Source: Siphonodentalium dalli (taxonomy: Eukaryota; Mollusca; Scaphopoda; Gadilida; Siphonodentaliidae). Taken from it: a DNA stretch of 64,000 nt. Below are positions 45,201 to 61,122 of this stretch, piece after piece; position 1 is the first letter of the stretch, and the number at the start of each line of letters is the position of its first letter. Made by a program: the position numbers and the translations under genes. Location of the stretch: assembly GCA_032622095.1 (NCBI GenBank), contig CP136061.1, positions 170,755,107 through 170,819,106 of the forward strand, given 5' to 3'. A model generated the notes under the pieces. The model made no database searches, was not told the DNA's origin, and saw only the letters and a list, made by a program, of their open reading frames with translations.

Positions 45201-47108
45201 CACACACATATATAGGTATCCCACCACACACATATATAGGTATCCCCACCACACACATCTATAGGTATTCCCACCACACACATCTATAGGTATCCCCACT
45301 ACATACATATATATGTATCCCCACCACTTACATATATAGGTCTCCCCACCACATACATATATAGGTATCCCCACCACACACATCTATAGGTATCCCCACC
45401 ACATACATATATAGGTATCCCCACCACACACATATATAGGTATCCCCACCACACACATATATATAGGTATCCCCGCCACTCACATATATAGGTATCCCCA
45501 CCACATACATATATAGGTCTCCCCACCACATACATATATAGGTATCCCCACCACACACATCTATAGGTATCCCCACCACACACATATATTGGTATCACCA
45601 CCACATATATATATAGGTATCCCCGCCACACACATATATATGTATCCCCGCCACATACATATATAGGTATCCCCACCACACACATCTATAGGTATCCCCA
45701 CCATATACATATATAGGTATCACCACCACACACATATATAGGTATCACCACCACTCACATATATAGGTCTCCCCACCACATACATCTATAGGTATCCCCA
45801 CCACACACATCTATATGTATACCCACCACACACAGATCTATAGGTATCCCCACCACACACATATATAGGTATTCCCACAATACACATCTATAGTTATCCC
45901 CGCCACACACATATATAGGTATCACCACCACATACATATATAGGTGTCCCCACCACACACATATATAGGTATCCCCACCACATACATATATAGGTATCAC
46001 CACCACACACATATAGGTATCCCCGCCACATACATATAGGTATCCCCACCACACACATATAGGTATCCCCACCACACACATATATAGGTATCACCACCAC
46101 ATACATATATAGGTATCCCCACCACTTACATCTATAAGTGTCCCCACCACACATATATATAGGTATCCCCACCACATACATCTATAGGTATCCCCACCAC
46201 GCACATATATAGGTATCCCCACCACATACATATATAGGTATCCCCACCACATACATATATAGGTATCCCCACCACATACATATATAGGTATCCCCACCAC
46301 ACACATATATAGGTATCCCCACCACATACATAAATAGGTATCACCACCACACACATATAGGTATTCCCGCCACATACATATAGGTATCTCCACCACACAC
46401 ATATAGGTATCCCCACCACGCACATATATAGGTATCCCCACCACACACATCTATAGGTATCCTCACCACATACATATATAGGTATCCCTGCCACACACAT
46501 ATATAGGTATCCTCATCACACACATCTATAGGTATCCCCACCACACACATATATAGGTATCGCCACCACACACATATATAGGTATCCCCACCACACACAT
46601 CTATAGGTATCCCCACCACACACATATATAGGTATCCCAACCACACACATATATAGGTATCCCCACCACACACATCTATAGGTATCCCCACCAAACACAT
46701 ATATAGGTATCCCCACCACATACATATATAGGTATCCCCACCACATTCATATATAGGTATCACCTCCACATACATATATAGGTATCCTCACCACACACAT
46801 CTATAGGTATCCCACCACACACATATATAGGTATCCCCACCACATACATCTATAGGTATCCCCACCACACACATCTATAGGTATCCCCTCTACATACATA
46901 TATATGTATCCCCACCACTTACATATATAGGTATCCCCGCCACATACATATATAGGTATCCCCACCACATACATATATAGGTATCCCCACCACACACATA
47001 TATAGGTATCCCCACCACACACATATATAGGTATCCCCACCACACACATATATATAGGTATCCCCGCCACTCACATATATAGGTATCCCCACCACATACA
47101 TATATAGG
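42297..47108 (+). repeat. 4,812-bp tandem duplication, unit 1
   Basis: A constant offset of 4,812 links this unit to the next. For example, the rare CACGCACATATAGAGG monomer is at 42,331 and 47,143, and CTATTTGTATC recurs likewise. The length includes one A-left block, one 1,591-bp unit and part of another. Copy II has only one such unit, so the event is specific to copy III. Confidence 0.88.
42876..44849 (+). repeat. A-left block, copy 3
   Basis: Matches copy 2 at offset 24,135 and copy 4 at +4,812. It carries a private GGTATAGATACC near 44,266 where the other three copies have a GTATATATACC form. It shares CTATTTGTATC near 43,365 with copy 4 only, which supports copies 3 and 4 being the youngest pair. 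Confidence 0.82.
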
Positions 47109-47687
47109 TATCCCCACCACATACATCTATAGGTATCCCCACCACGCACATATAGAGGTATCCCCACCACATATATATATATAGGTATCCCCACCACATA
47201 CATCTATAGGTATCCCCACCACATACATATATAGGTATCCCCACCACACACATATATAGGTATCCCCACCACATACATATATAGGTATCACCACCACACA
47301 CATATAGGTATTCCCGCCACATACATATAGGTATCCCCACCACACACATATAGGTATTCCCACCACACACATCTATAGGTATCACCACCACATACATATA
47401 TAGGTATCCCCAACACATACATATATAAGTATCCCCACCACATACTTATATAGGTATCCCCACCACATACATATATAGGTATTCCCACCACATACATATA
47501 TAAGTATCCCCACCACATACTTATATAGGTATCCCCACCACATACATATATAGGTATTCCCACCACATACATCTATAGGTATCCCCACCACATACATATA
47601 TAGGTATCCCCACCACATACATATATAGGTATCCCCACCACATACATATATAGCTATCCCCACCACATACATATAAAGGTATCACCG

Positions 47688-49661
47688 CCACATACATCTA
47701 TAGGTATCCCCACCACATACATATATAGGTATCCCCGCCACACACATATATAGGTATTCCAACCACACACATATATAGGTATCACCACCACACACATATA
47801 TAGGTATCCCCGCCACATACATATGTAGGTATCCCAACCACATACATATATAGGTATCCCCACCACGCACATATATAGGTATCCCCACCACATACATATA
47901 TAGGTATCCCTACCACATACATCTATAGGTATCCCCACCAAATACATATATAGGTATCCCCACCACATACATATATAGGTATCCCCACCACATACATATA
48001 TAGGTATCCCAACCACATACATATATAGGTATCCCCACCACATACATATATAGGTATCCCCAACACATACATCTATAGGTATCCCCACTACACACATCTA
48101 TAGGAATCCCCACCATACACATCTATAGGTATCCCCACCACACATATATATATAGGTATCCCCACCATACACATCTATTTGTATCACCGCCACACACATA
48201 TATAGGTAACCCCACCACATACATCTATTGGTATCCCCACCATACACATCTATAGGTATCCCCACCATACACATCTATATGTATCACCGCCACACTCATA
48301 TATAGGTATCCGCACCACATACATCTATAGGTATCACCACCACATACATATATAGGTATCCCCACCACATACATCTATAGGTATCCCCACCACACAGATC
48401 TATATGTATCACCACCACATACATATATAGGTATCCCCACCACACACATATATAGGTATCCCCACGACATACATATATAGGTATCCCCACCACACACATA
48501 TAGGTATCCTCATCACAAACATATATAGGTATCCTCACCACACACATATATAGGTATCCCCGTCACATACATCTATAGGTATCACCACCACATACATCTA
48601 TAGATGTCACCACCACATACATATATAGCTATCCCCACCACATACATCAATAGGTATCCCCGCCACACACATCTATAGGTATCCTCACCACACACATATA
48701 TATGTATCCCAACCACATACATCTATAGGTATCCCCACCACACACATATATAGGTATCCCCACCACATACATATATAGGTATCCCCACCACTCACATATA
48801 GGTATCTCCACCACACACATCTATAGGTATTACCACCACATACATCTATAGGTATCACCACCACAACATCTATAGGTATCCCCACCACATACATATATAG
48901 GTATCCCCACCACATACATCTATAGGTATCCCCGCCACACACATATATAGGTATCCTCACCACACACATATATAGGTATCCCCACCACATATATCTATAG
49001 GTATCACCACCACACACATCTATAGGTATTACCACCACATACATCTATAGGTATCACCACCACATACATCTATAGGTATATATACCACATACATCTATAG
49101 GTATCCCCACCACATAAATCTATAGGTATCGCCGCCACACACATCTGTAGGTATCCTCACAGCACAAATATATAGGTATCCCCACCACATACATATATAG
49201 GTATCCCCACCACACACATATATAGGTATCACCACCACAAACGTCTATATGTATCCATACCACATACATCTATAGGTAACCCCACCACATACATATATAA
49301 GTATCCCAACCACATACATCTATATGTATTCCCACCACACACATATATAGGTATCAACACCACACACATATATAAGTATCACCACCACATACATCTATAT
49401 GTATCCCAACCACATACATATATAGGTATCTCCGCCACATACATATATAGGTATCCCCACCACATACATATATAGGTATCCCCACCACACACATATATAG
49501 GTATCCCCACCACACACATATATAGGTATTCCTACAACACACATATATATAGGTATCCCCGCCACACACATATATAGGTATCCCCACCACATACATATAT
49601 AGGTATCCCCACCACATACATATATAGGTCTCCCCACCACATACATCTATAGGTATCCTCA
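47688..49661 (+). repeat. A-left block, copy 4
   Basis: The second member of the 4,812-bp tandem duplication, matching copy 3 nearly base for base. It keeps the ancestral GTATATATACC form near 49,077, so that change in copy 3 arose after the duplication or was not copied. Confidence 0.82.
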
Positions 49662-51252
49662 CCACACACATCTATAGGTATCCTCACCACATACATATAT
49701 AGGTATCCCTGCCACACACATATATAGGTATCCTCACCACACACATCTATAGGTATCCTCACCACACACATATATAGGTATCGCCACCACACACATATAT
49801 AGGTATCCCCACCACACACATCTATAGGTATCCCCACCACACACATAAATCGGTATCCCCACCACACACATATATAGGTATCCCCACCACACACATCTAT
49901 AGGTATCCCCACCAAACACATATATAGGTATCCCCACCACATACATATATAGGTATCCCCACCACATTCATATATAGGTATCACCTCCACATACATATAT
50001 AGGTATCCTCACCACACACATATATAGGTATCCCACCACACACATATATAGGTATCCCCACCACACACATCTATAGGTATTCCCACCACACACATCTATA
50101 GGTATCCCCACTACATACATATATATGTATCCCCACCACTTACATATATAGGTCTCCCCACCACATACATATATAGGTATCCCCACCACACACATCTATA
50201 GGTATCCCCACCACATACATATATAGGTATCCCCACCACACACATATATAGGTATCCCCACCACACACATATATATAGGTATCCCCGCCACTCACATATA
50301 TAGGTATCCCCACCACATACATATATAGGTCTCCCCACCACATACATATATAGGTATCCCCACCACACACATCTATAGGTATCCCCACCACACACATATA
50401 TTGGTATCACCACCACATATATATATAGGTATCCCCGCCACACACATATATATGTATCCCCGCCACATACATATATAGGTATCCCCACCACACACATCTA
50501 TAGGTATCCCCACCATATACATATATAGGTATCACCACCACACACATATATAGGTATCACCACCACTCACATATATAGGTCTCCCCACCACATACATCTA
50601 TAGGTATCCCCACCACACACATCTATATGTATACCCACCACACACAGATCTATAGGTATCCCCACCACACACATATATAGGTATTCCCACAATACACATC
50701 TATAGTTATCCCCGCCACACACATATATAGGTATCACCACCACATACATATATAGGTGTCCCCACCACACACATATATAGGTATCCCCACCACATACATA
50801 TATAGGTATCACCACCACACACATATAGGTATCCCCGCCACATACATATAGGTATCCCCACCACACACATATAGGTATCCCCACCACACACATATATAGG
50901 TATCACCACCACATACATATATAGGTATCCCCACCACTTACATCTATAAGTGTCCCCACCACACATATATATAGGTATCCCCACCACATACATCTATAGG
51001 TATCCCCACCACGCACATATATAGGTATCCCCACCACATACATATATAGGTATCCCCACCACATACATATATAGGTATCCCCACCACATACATATATAGG
51101 TATCCCCACCACACACATATATAGGTATCCCCACCACATACATAAATAGGTATCACCACCACACACATATAGGTATTCCCGCCACATACATATAGGTATC
51201 TCCACCACACACATATAGGTATCCCCACCACGCACATATATAGGTATCCCCA
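49662..51252 (+). repeat. 1,591-bp higher-order unit, first of a triplet
   Basis: Landmarks at 49,677, 51,268 and 52,859 are exactly 1,591 bp apart. This unit retains the older left part, with CACATAAATCGG near 49,850 where the next units read CACATATATAGG. Confidence 0.82.
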
Positions 51253-52843
51253 CCACACACATCTATAGGTATCCTCACCACATACATATATAGGTATCCC
51301 TGCCACACACATATATAGGTATCCTCATCACACACATCTATAGGTATCCCCACCACACACATATATAGGTATCGCCACCACACACATATATAGGTATCCC
51401 CACCACACACATCTATAGGTATCCCCACCACACACATATATAGGTATCCCAACCACACACATATATAGGTATCCCCACCACACACATCTATAGGTATCCC
51501 CACCAAACACATATATAGGTATCCCCACCACATACATATATAGGTATCCCCACCACATTCATATATAGGTATCACCTCCACATACATATATAGGTATCCT
51601 CACCACACACATCTATAGGTATCCCACCACACACATATATAGGTATCCCCACCACATACATCTATAGGTATCCCCACCACACACATCTATAGGTATCCCC
51701 TCTACATACATATATATGTATCCCCACCACTTACATATATAGGTATCCCCGCCACATACATATATAGGTATCCCCACCACATACATATATAGGTATCCCC
51801 ACCACACACATATATAGGTATCCCCACCACACACATATATAGGTATCCCCACCACACACATATATATAGGTATCCCCGCCACTCACATATATAGGTATCC
51901 CCACCACATACATATATAGGTCTCCCCACCACATACATATATAGGTATCCCCACCACACACATCTATAGGTATCCCCACCACACACATATATTGGTATCA
52001 CCACCACATATATATATAGGTATCCCCGCCACACAAATATATATGTATCCCCGCCACATACATATATAGGTATCCCCACCACACACATCTATAGGTATCC
52101 CCACCATATACATATATAGGTATCACCACCACACACATATATAGGTTTCACCACCACTCACATATATAGGTCTCCCCACCACATACATCTATATGTATCC
52201 CCACCACACACATCTATATGTATACCCACCACACACAGATCTATAGGTATCCCCACCACACACATATATAGGTATTCCCACAATACACATCTATAGTTAT
52301 CCCCGCCACACACATATATAGGTATCACCACCACATACATATATAGGTGTCCCCACCACACACATATATAGGTATCCCCACCACATACATATATAGGTAT
52401 CACCACCACACACATATAGGTATCCCCGCCACATACATATAGGTATCCCCACCACACACATATAGGTATCCCCACCACACACATATATAGGTATCACCAC
52501 CACATACATATATAGGTATCCCCACCACTTACATCTATAAGTGTCCCCACCACACATATATATAGGTATCCCCACCACATACATCTATAGGTATCCCCAC
52601 CACGCACATATATAGGTATCCCCACCACATACATATATAGGTATCCCCACCACATACATATATAGGTATCCCCACCACATACATATATAGGTATCCCCAC
52701 CACACACATATATAGGTATCCCCACCACATACATAAATAGGTATCACCACCACACACATATAGGTATTCCCGCCACATACATATAGGTATCTCCACCACA
52801 CACATATAGGTATCCCCACCACGCACATATATAGGTATCCCCA
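51253..52843 (+). repeat. 1,591-bp higher-order unit, second of a triplet
   Basis: Complete 1,591-bp unit overlapping the end of the 4,812-bp duplication. Carries CCTCTACATAC (about 51,700), CACACAAATATATATG (about 52,033) and GGTTTCACC (about 52,145). The GGTTTCACC is shared with the third unit near 53,735, showing very recent homogenisation. Confidence 0.82.
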
Positions 52844-53985
52844 CCACACACATCTATAGGTATCCTCACCACATACATATATAGGTATCCCTGCCACACA
52901 CATATATAGGTATCCTCATCACACACATCTATAGGTATCCCCACCACACACATATATAGGTATCGCCACCACACACATATATAGGTATCCCCACCACACA
53001 CATCTATAGGTATCCCCACCACACACATATATAGGTATCCCAACCACACACATATATAGGTATCCCCACCACACACATCTATAGGTATCCCCACCAAACA
53101 CATATATAGGTATCCCCACCACATACATATATAGGTATCCCCACCACATTCATATATAGGTATCACCTCCACATACATATATAGGTATCCTCACCACACA
53201 CATCTATAGGTATCCCACCACACACATATATAGGTATCCCCACCACACACATCTATAGGTATCCCCACCACACACATCTATAGGTATCCCCTCTACATAC
53301 ATATATATGTATCCCCACCACTTACATATATAGGTATCCCCGCCACATACATATATAGGTATCCCCACCACATACATATATAGGTATCCCCACCACACAC
53401 ATATATAGGTATCCCCACCACACACATATATAGGTATCCCCACCACACACATATATATAGGTATCCCCGCCACTCACATATATAGGTATCCCCACCACAT
53501 ACATATATAGGTCTCCCCACCACATACATATATAGGTATCCCCACCACACATATCTATAGGTATCCCCACCACACACATATATTGGTATCACCACCACAT
53601 ATATATATAGGTATCCCCGCCACACAAATATATATTTATCCCCGCCACATACATATATAGGTATCCCCACCACACACATCTATAGGTATCCCCACCATAT
53701 ACATATATAGGTATCACCACCACACACATATATAGGTTTCACCACCACTCACATATATAGGTCTCCCCACCACATACATCTATAGGTATCCCCACCACAC
53801 ACATCAATATGTATCCCCACCACACACAGATCTATAGGTATCCCCACACACACACATATAGGTATTCCCACAATACACATCTATAGTTATCCCCGCCACA
53901 CACATATATAGGTATCACCACCACATACATATATAGGTGTCCCCACCACACACATATATAGGTATCCCCACCACATACATATATA
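52844..53985 (+). repeat. 1,591-type higher-order unit, third of a triplet (truncated)
   Basis: Third unit from landmark 52,859, passing into the 990-bp pair at 53,986. From 53,184 onward it corresponds to 27,761 in copy II. A CCCCACACACACACAT monomer near 53,850 is a private contraction. Confidence 0.78.
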
Positions 53986-54976
53986 GGTATCCCCACCACA
54001 CACATATAGGTATCCCCACCACACACATATATAGGTATCACCACCACATACATATATAGGTTTCCCCAACACATACATATATAGGTATCCCCACCATATA
54101 CTTATATAGGTATCCCCACCACATACATATATAGGTATCCCCACCACATACATCTATAGGTATCCCCATCACAAACATATATAGGTATCCCCACAACATA
54201 CATATATATGTATCCCCACCACATACATATATAGCTATCCCCACCACATACATCTATAGGTATCACCGCCACATACATCTATAGGTATCCCCACCACATA
54301 CATCTATAGGTATCCCCGCCACACACATATATAGGTATCCCCACCACACACATATATAGGTATCACCACCACACACATATATAGGTATCCCCGCCACATA
54401 CATATGTAGGTATCCCCACCACATACATATATAGGTATCACCACCACACACATATATAGGTATCCCCACCATATACATATATAGGTATCCCATCACATAC
54501 ATTTATAGGTATCCCCACCACACATATATATAGGTATCCCCACCACATACATATATAGGTATCCCCACCACATACATATATAGGTATCCCCACCACATAC
54601 ATCTATAAGTGTCCCCACCACACACATATATAGGTATGCCCACCACATACATCTATAGGTATCCCCACCACGCACATATATAGGTATCCCCACCACATAC
54701 ATATATTGGTATCCCCACCACATACATATATAGGTATCCCCACCACATACATATATAGGTATCCCCACCACACACATATATAGGTATCCCCACCACATAC
54801 ATATATAGGTATCACCACCACACACATATAGGTATTCCCGCCACATACATATAGGTATCCCCACCACACACATATAGGTATCCCCACCACACACATCTAT
54901 AGGTATCACCACCACATACATATATAGGTATCCCCAACAGATACATATATAGGTATCCCCACCACATACATATATA
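53986..54976 (+). repeat. 990-bp tandem pair (super-repeat III), first member
   Basis: Full-length first member, without the 100-bp deletion seen at 28,563-29,455. It has a one-base shorter C run near 54,490 (GGTATCCCATCAC) and GGTATGCCC near 54,636. Confidence 0.82.
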
Positions 54977-55966
54977 GGTATCCCCACCACACACATATAG
55001 GTATCCCCACCACACACATATATAGGTATCACCACCACATACATATATAGGTTTCCCCAACACATACATATATAGGTATCCCCACCATATACTTATATAG
55101 GTATCCCCACCACATACATATATAGGTATCCCCACCACATACATCTATAGGTATCCCCATCACAAACATATATAGGTATCCCCACCACATACATATATAT
55201 GTATCCCCACCACATACATATATAGCTATCCCCACCACATACATCTATAGGTATCACCGCCACATACATCTATAGGTATCCCCACCACATACATCTATAG
55301 GTATCCCCGCCACACACATATATAGGTATCCCCACCACACATATATAGGTATCACCACCACACACATTTATAGGTATCCCCGCCACATACATATGTAGGT
55401 ATCCCCACCACATACATATATAGGTATCACCACCACACACATATATAGGTATCCCCACCATATACATATATAGGTATCCCCATCACATACATTTATAGGT
55501 ATCCCCACCACACATATATATAGGTATCCCCACCACATACATATATAGGTATCCCCACCACATACATATATAGGTATCCCCACCACATACATCTATAAGT
55601 GTCCCCACCACACACATATATAGGTATCCCCACCACACACATATATAGGTATCACCACCACATACATATATAGGTATCCCCACCACATACATATATTGGT
55701 ATCCCCACCACATACATATATAGGTATCCCCACCACATACATATATAGGTATCCCCACCACACACATATATAGGTATCCCCACCACATACATATATAGGT
55801 ATCACCACCACACACATATAGGTATTCCCGCCACATACATATAGGTATCCCCACCACACACATATAGGTATCCCCACCACACACATCTATAGGTATCTCC
55901 ACCACATACATATATAGGTATCCCCAACACATACATATATAGGTATCCCCACCACATACATATATA
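54977..55966 (+). repeat. 990-bp tandem pair (super-repeat III), second member
   Basis: Matches 29,456-30,445 at offset 25,521. At about 55,625-55,680 two monomers differ from all other members (CACACACAT plus ATCACC replacing CATCTATA plus CACGCACAT), which looks like a short conversion tract. Confidence 0.8.
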
Positions 55967-58234
55967 GGTATCCCCACCACATACATCTATAAGTGTCCCC
56001 ACCACACACATATATAGGTATCCCCACCACATACATATATAGGTATCCCCACCACACACATATATAGGTATCCCCACCACACACATATATAGGTATCCCC
56101 ACCACACACATATATATAGGTATCCCCGCCACACACATATATAGGTATCCCCACCACATACATATATAGGTCTCCCCACCACATACATCTATAGGTATCC
56201 CCACCACACACATCTATAGGTATCCTCACCACATACATATATAGGTATCCATGCCACACACACATATAGGTATCCTCACCACACACATCTATATGTATCC
56301 CCACCACACACATATATAGGTATCGCCACCACACACATATATAGGTATCCCCACCACACACATCTATAGGTATCCCCACCACACACATATATAGGTATCC
56401 CCACCACACACATATATAGGTATCCCCACCACACACATCTATAGGTATCCCCACCAAACACATATATGGGTATCCCCACCACATACATATATAGGTATCC
56501 CCACCACATTCATATATAGGTATCACCTCCACATACATATATAGGTATCCTCACCACACACATCTATAGGTATCCCACCACACACATATATAGGTATCCC
56601 CACCACACACATCTATAGGTATTCCCACCACACACATCTATAGGTATCCCCACTACATACATATATATGTATCCCCACCACTTACATATATAGGTATCCC
56701 CGCCACATACATATATAGGTATCCCCACCACATACATATATAGGTATCCCCACCACACACATATATAGGTATCCCCACCACACACATATATAGGTATCCC
56801 CACCGCACACATATATATAGGTATCCCCGCCACTCACATATATAGGTATCCCCACCACATACATATATAGGTCTCCCCACCACATACATATATAGGTATC
56901 CCCACCACACACATCTATAGGTATCCTCACCACACACATATATTGGTATCACCACCACATATATATATAGGTATCCCCGCCACACACATATATATGTATC
57001 CCCGCCACATACATATATAGGTATCCCCACCACACACATCTATAGGTATCCCCACCATATACATATATAGGTATCACCACCACACACATATATAGGTATC
57101 ACCACCACTCACATATATAGGTCTCCCCACCACATACATCTATAGGTATCCCCACCACACACATCTATATGTGTCCCCACCACACACAGATCTATAGGTA
57201 TCCCCACCACACACATATATAGGTATTCCCACAATACACATCTATAGTTATCCCCGCCACACACATATATAGGTATCACCACCACATACATATATAGGTG
57301 TCCCCACCACACACATATATAGGTATCCCCACCACATACATATATAGGTATCACCACCACACACATATAGGTATCCCCGCCACATACATATAGGTATCCC
57401 CACCACACACATATAGGTATCCCCACCACACACATATATAGGTATCACCACCACATACATATATAGGTTTCCCCAACACATACATATATAGGTATCCCCA
57501 CCTTATACTTATATAGGTATCCCCACCACATACATATATAGGTATCCCCACCACATACATCTATAGGTATCCCCATCACAAACATATATAGGTATCCCCA
57601 CCACATACATATATATGTATCCCCACCACATACATATATAGCTATCCCCAACACATACATCTATAGGTATCACCGCCACATACATCTATAGGTATCACCA
57701 CCACATACATATATAGGTATCCCCGCCACACACATATATAGGTATCCCCACCACACACATATATAGGTATCACCACCACACACATATATAGGTATCCCCG
57801 CCACATACATAAGTAGGTATCCCCACCACATACATATATAGGTATCACCACCACACACATATATAGGTATCCCCACCACATACATATATAGGTATCCCCA
57901 CCACATACATCTATAAGTGTCCCCACCACACACATATATAGGTATCCCCACCACATACATCTATAGGTATCCCCACCACGCACATATATAGGTATCCCCA
58001 CCACATACATATATAGGTATCCCCACCACATACATATATAGGTATCCCCACTACATACATATATAGGTATCCCCACCACACACATATATAGGTATCCCCA
58101 CCACATACATATATAGGTATCACCACCACACACATATAGGTATTCCCGCCACATACATATAGGTATCCCCACCACACACATATAGGTATCCCCACCACGC
58201 ACATATATAGGTATCCCCACCACACACATCTATA
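55967..58234 (+). repeat. Connector plus B-type higher-order unit (landmark 56,219)
   Basis: Copy III equivalent of 30,446-32,691. It keeps GGTATCC at 56,718 where copy II has the GGATCC deletion, and the undeleted sequence near 56,846 where copy II has the 30-bp fused monomer. It is therefore the better reference for the ancestral state. Confidence 0.76.
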
Positions 58235-61122
58235 GGTATCCTCACCACATACATATATAGGTATCCCTGCCACACACATATATAGGTATCCTCACCACAC
58301 ACATCTATAGGTATCCCCACCACACACATATATAGGTATCGCCACCACACACATATATAGGTATCCCCACCACACACATCTATAGGTATCCCCACCACAC
58401 ACATATATAGGTATCCCAACCACACACATATATAGGTATCCCCACCACACACATCTATAGGTATTCCCACCAAACACATATATAGGTATCCCCACCACAT
58501 ACATATATAGGTATCCCCACCACATTCATATATAGGTATCCCCACCAAACACATATATAGGTATCCCCACCACATACATATATAGGTATCCCCACCACAT
58601 TCATATATAGGTATCACCTCCACATACATATATAGGTATCCTCACCACACACATCTATAGGTATCCCACCACACACATATATAGGTATCCCCACCACACA
58701 CATCTATAGGTATCCCCACCACACACATCTATAGGTATCCCCACTACATACATATATATGTATCCCCACCACTTACATATATAGGTATCCCCGCCACATA
58801 CATATATAGGTATACCCACCACATACATATATAGGTATCCCCACCACACACATATATAGGTATCCCCACCACACACATATATAGGTATCCCCACCACACA
58901 CATATATATAGGTATCCCCGCCACTCACATATATAGGTATTCCCACCACATACATATATAGGTCTCCCCACCACATACATATATAGGTATCCCCACCACA
59001 CACATCTATAGGTATCCCCACCACACACATATATTGGTATCACCACCACATATATATATAGGTATCCCCGCCACACACATATATATGTATCCCCGCCACA
59101 TACATATATAGGTATCCCCACCACACACATCTATAGGTATCCCCACCATATACATATATAGGTATCACCACCACACACATATATAGGTATCACCACCACT
59201 CACATATATAGGTCTCCCCACCACATACATCTATAGGTATCCCCACCACACACATCTATATGTATCCCCACCACACACAGATCTATAGGTATCCCCACCA
59301 CACACATATATAGGTATTCCCACAATACACATCTATAGTTATCTCCGCCACACACATATATAGGTATCACCACCACATACATATATAGGTGTCCCCACCA
59401 CACACATATATAGGTATCCCCACCACATACATATATAGGTATCACCACCACACACATATAGGTATCCCCGCCACATACATATAGGTATCCCCACCACACA
59501 CATATAGGTATCCCCATCACACACATATATAGGTATCACCACCACATACATATATAGGTTTCCCCAACACATACATATATAGGTATCCCCACCATATACT
59601 TATATAGGTCTCCCCACCACATACATATATAGGTATCCCAACCACATACATCTATAGGTATCCCCATCACAAACATATATAGGTATCCCCACCACATACA
59701 TATATATGTATCCCCACCACATACATATATAGCTATCCCCACCACATACATCTATAGGTATCACCGCCACATACATCTATAGGTATCCCCACCACATACA
59801 TATATAGGTATTCCCGCCACACACATATATAGGTATCCCCACCACACACATATATAGGTATCACCACCACACACATATATAGGTATCCCCGCCACATACA
59901 TATGTAGGTATCCCCACCACATACATATATAGGTATCACCACCACACACATATATAGGTATCCCCACCATATACATATATAGGTATCCCCATCACATACA
60001 TTTATAGGTATCCCCACCACACACATATATAGGTATCCCCACCACATACATTTATAGGTATCCCCACCACATACATATATAGGTATCCCCACCACATACA
60101 TCTATAAGTGTCCCCACCACACACATATATAGGTATCCCCACCACATACATCTATAGGTATCCCCACCACGCACATATATAGGTATCCCCACCACATACA
60201 TATATAGGTATCCCCACCACATACATATATAGGTATCCCCACCACATACATATATAGGTATCCCCACCACTCACATATATAGGTATCCCCACCACATAAA
60301 TATATAGGTATCACCACCACACACTTATAGGTATTCCCGCCACATACATATAGGTATCCCCACCACACACATATAGGTATCCCCACCACACACATCAATA
60401 GGTATCACCACCACATACATATATAGGTATCCCCAACACATACATATATAGGTATCCCCACCACATACATATATAGGTTTCCCCACCACATACATCTATA
60501 GGTATCACAATCACAAACATATATAGGTATCCACACCACATACATATATAGGTATCCCCACCACATACATATACAGCTATCCCCACCACATACATATATA
60601 GGTATCCCCGCCACACACATATATAGCTATCCCCACCACACACATATATAGGTATCACCACCACACACATATATAGGTATCCCCGCCACATACATATGTA
60701 GGTATCCCCACCACATACATATATAGGTATCACCACCACACACATATATAGGTATCCCCACCACATACATATATAGGTATCCCCACCACATACATATATA
60801 GGCATCCCCACCACATACATATATAGGTATCCCCACCACATACATATATAGGTATCCCCACCACATACATATATAGGTATCCCACCACATACATATATAA
60901 GTATCCCCACCACATACATCTATAGGTAACCCCACCACATACATATATAGGTATCCCCAACACATACATCTATAGGTATCCCCACCACACACATCTATAT
61001 GTATCCCCATCACATACATCTATTTGTATCCCCACCACATACATATATAGGTATCCCCAACACATACATATATAGGCATCCCCAACACATACATCTATAG
61101 GTATCCCCATCACATACATCTA
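58235..61122 (+). repeat. B-type unit and connector, super-repeat III
   Basis: Matches 32,692-35,579 at offset 25,543 with isolated base differences (for example GGTATCCCAACC near 59,636 and CACATAAATATATAGG near 60,297). It includes the duplicated CCACCAAACAC / CACATTCAT trio at about 58,470-58,610. Confidence 0.78.

Larger units (their letters stand above)
47109..51920 (+). repeat. 4,812-bp tandem duplication, unit 2
   Basis: Second unit. The junction at about 47,108 joins the ACTCACATATATAGG string, normally followed by GGTCTCC (as at about 51,910), directly to the CACGCACATATAGAGG string. Differences from unit 1 are few, including CTACAACACAC near 49,533 and GGTATCCTCACC near 49,756. Confidence 0.88.

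Noticed and set aside
2355-58235. A single fixed higher-order period for the whole array
   Set aside because: Distances between the same landmark monomers are 1,591, 2,372, 2,015, 3,362 and 3,221 bp among others. Several unit lengths coexist, nested in the 24-25.5 kb super-repeat.
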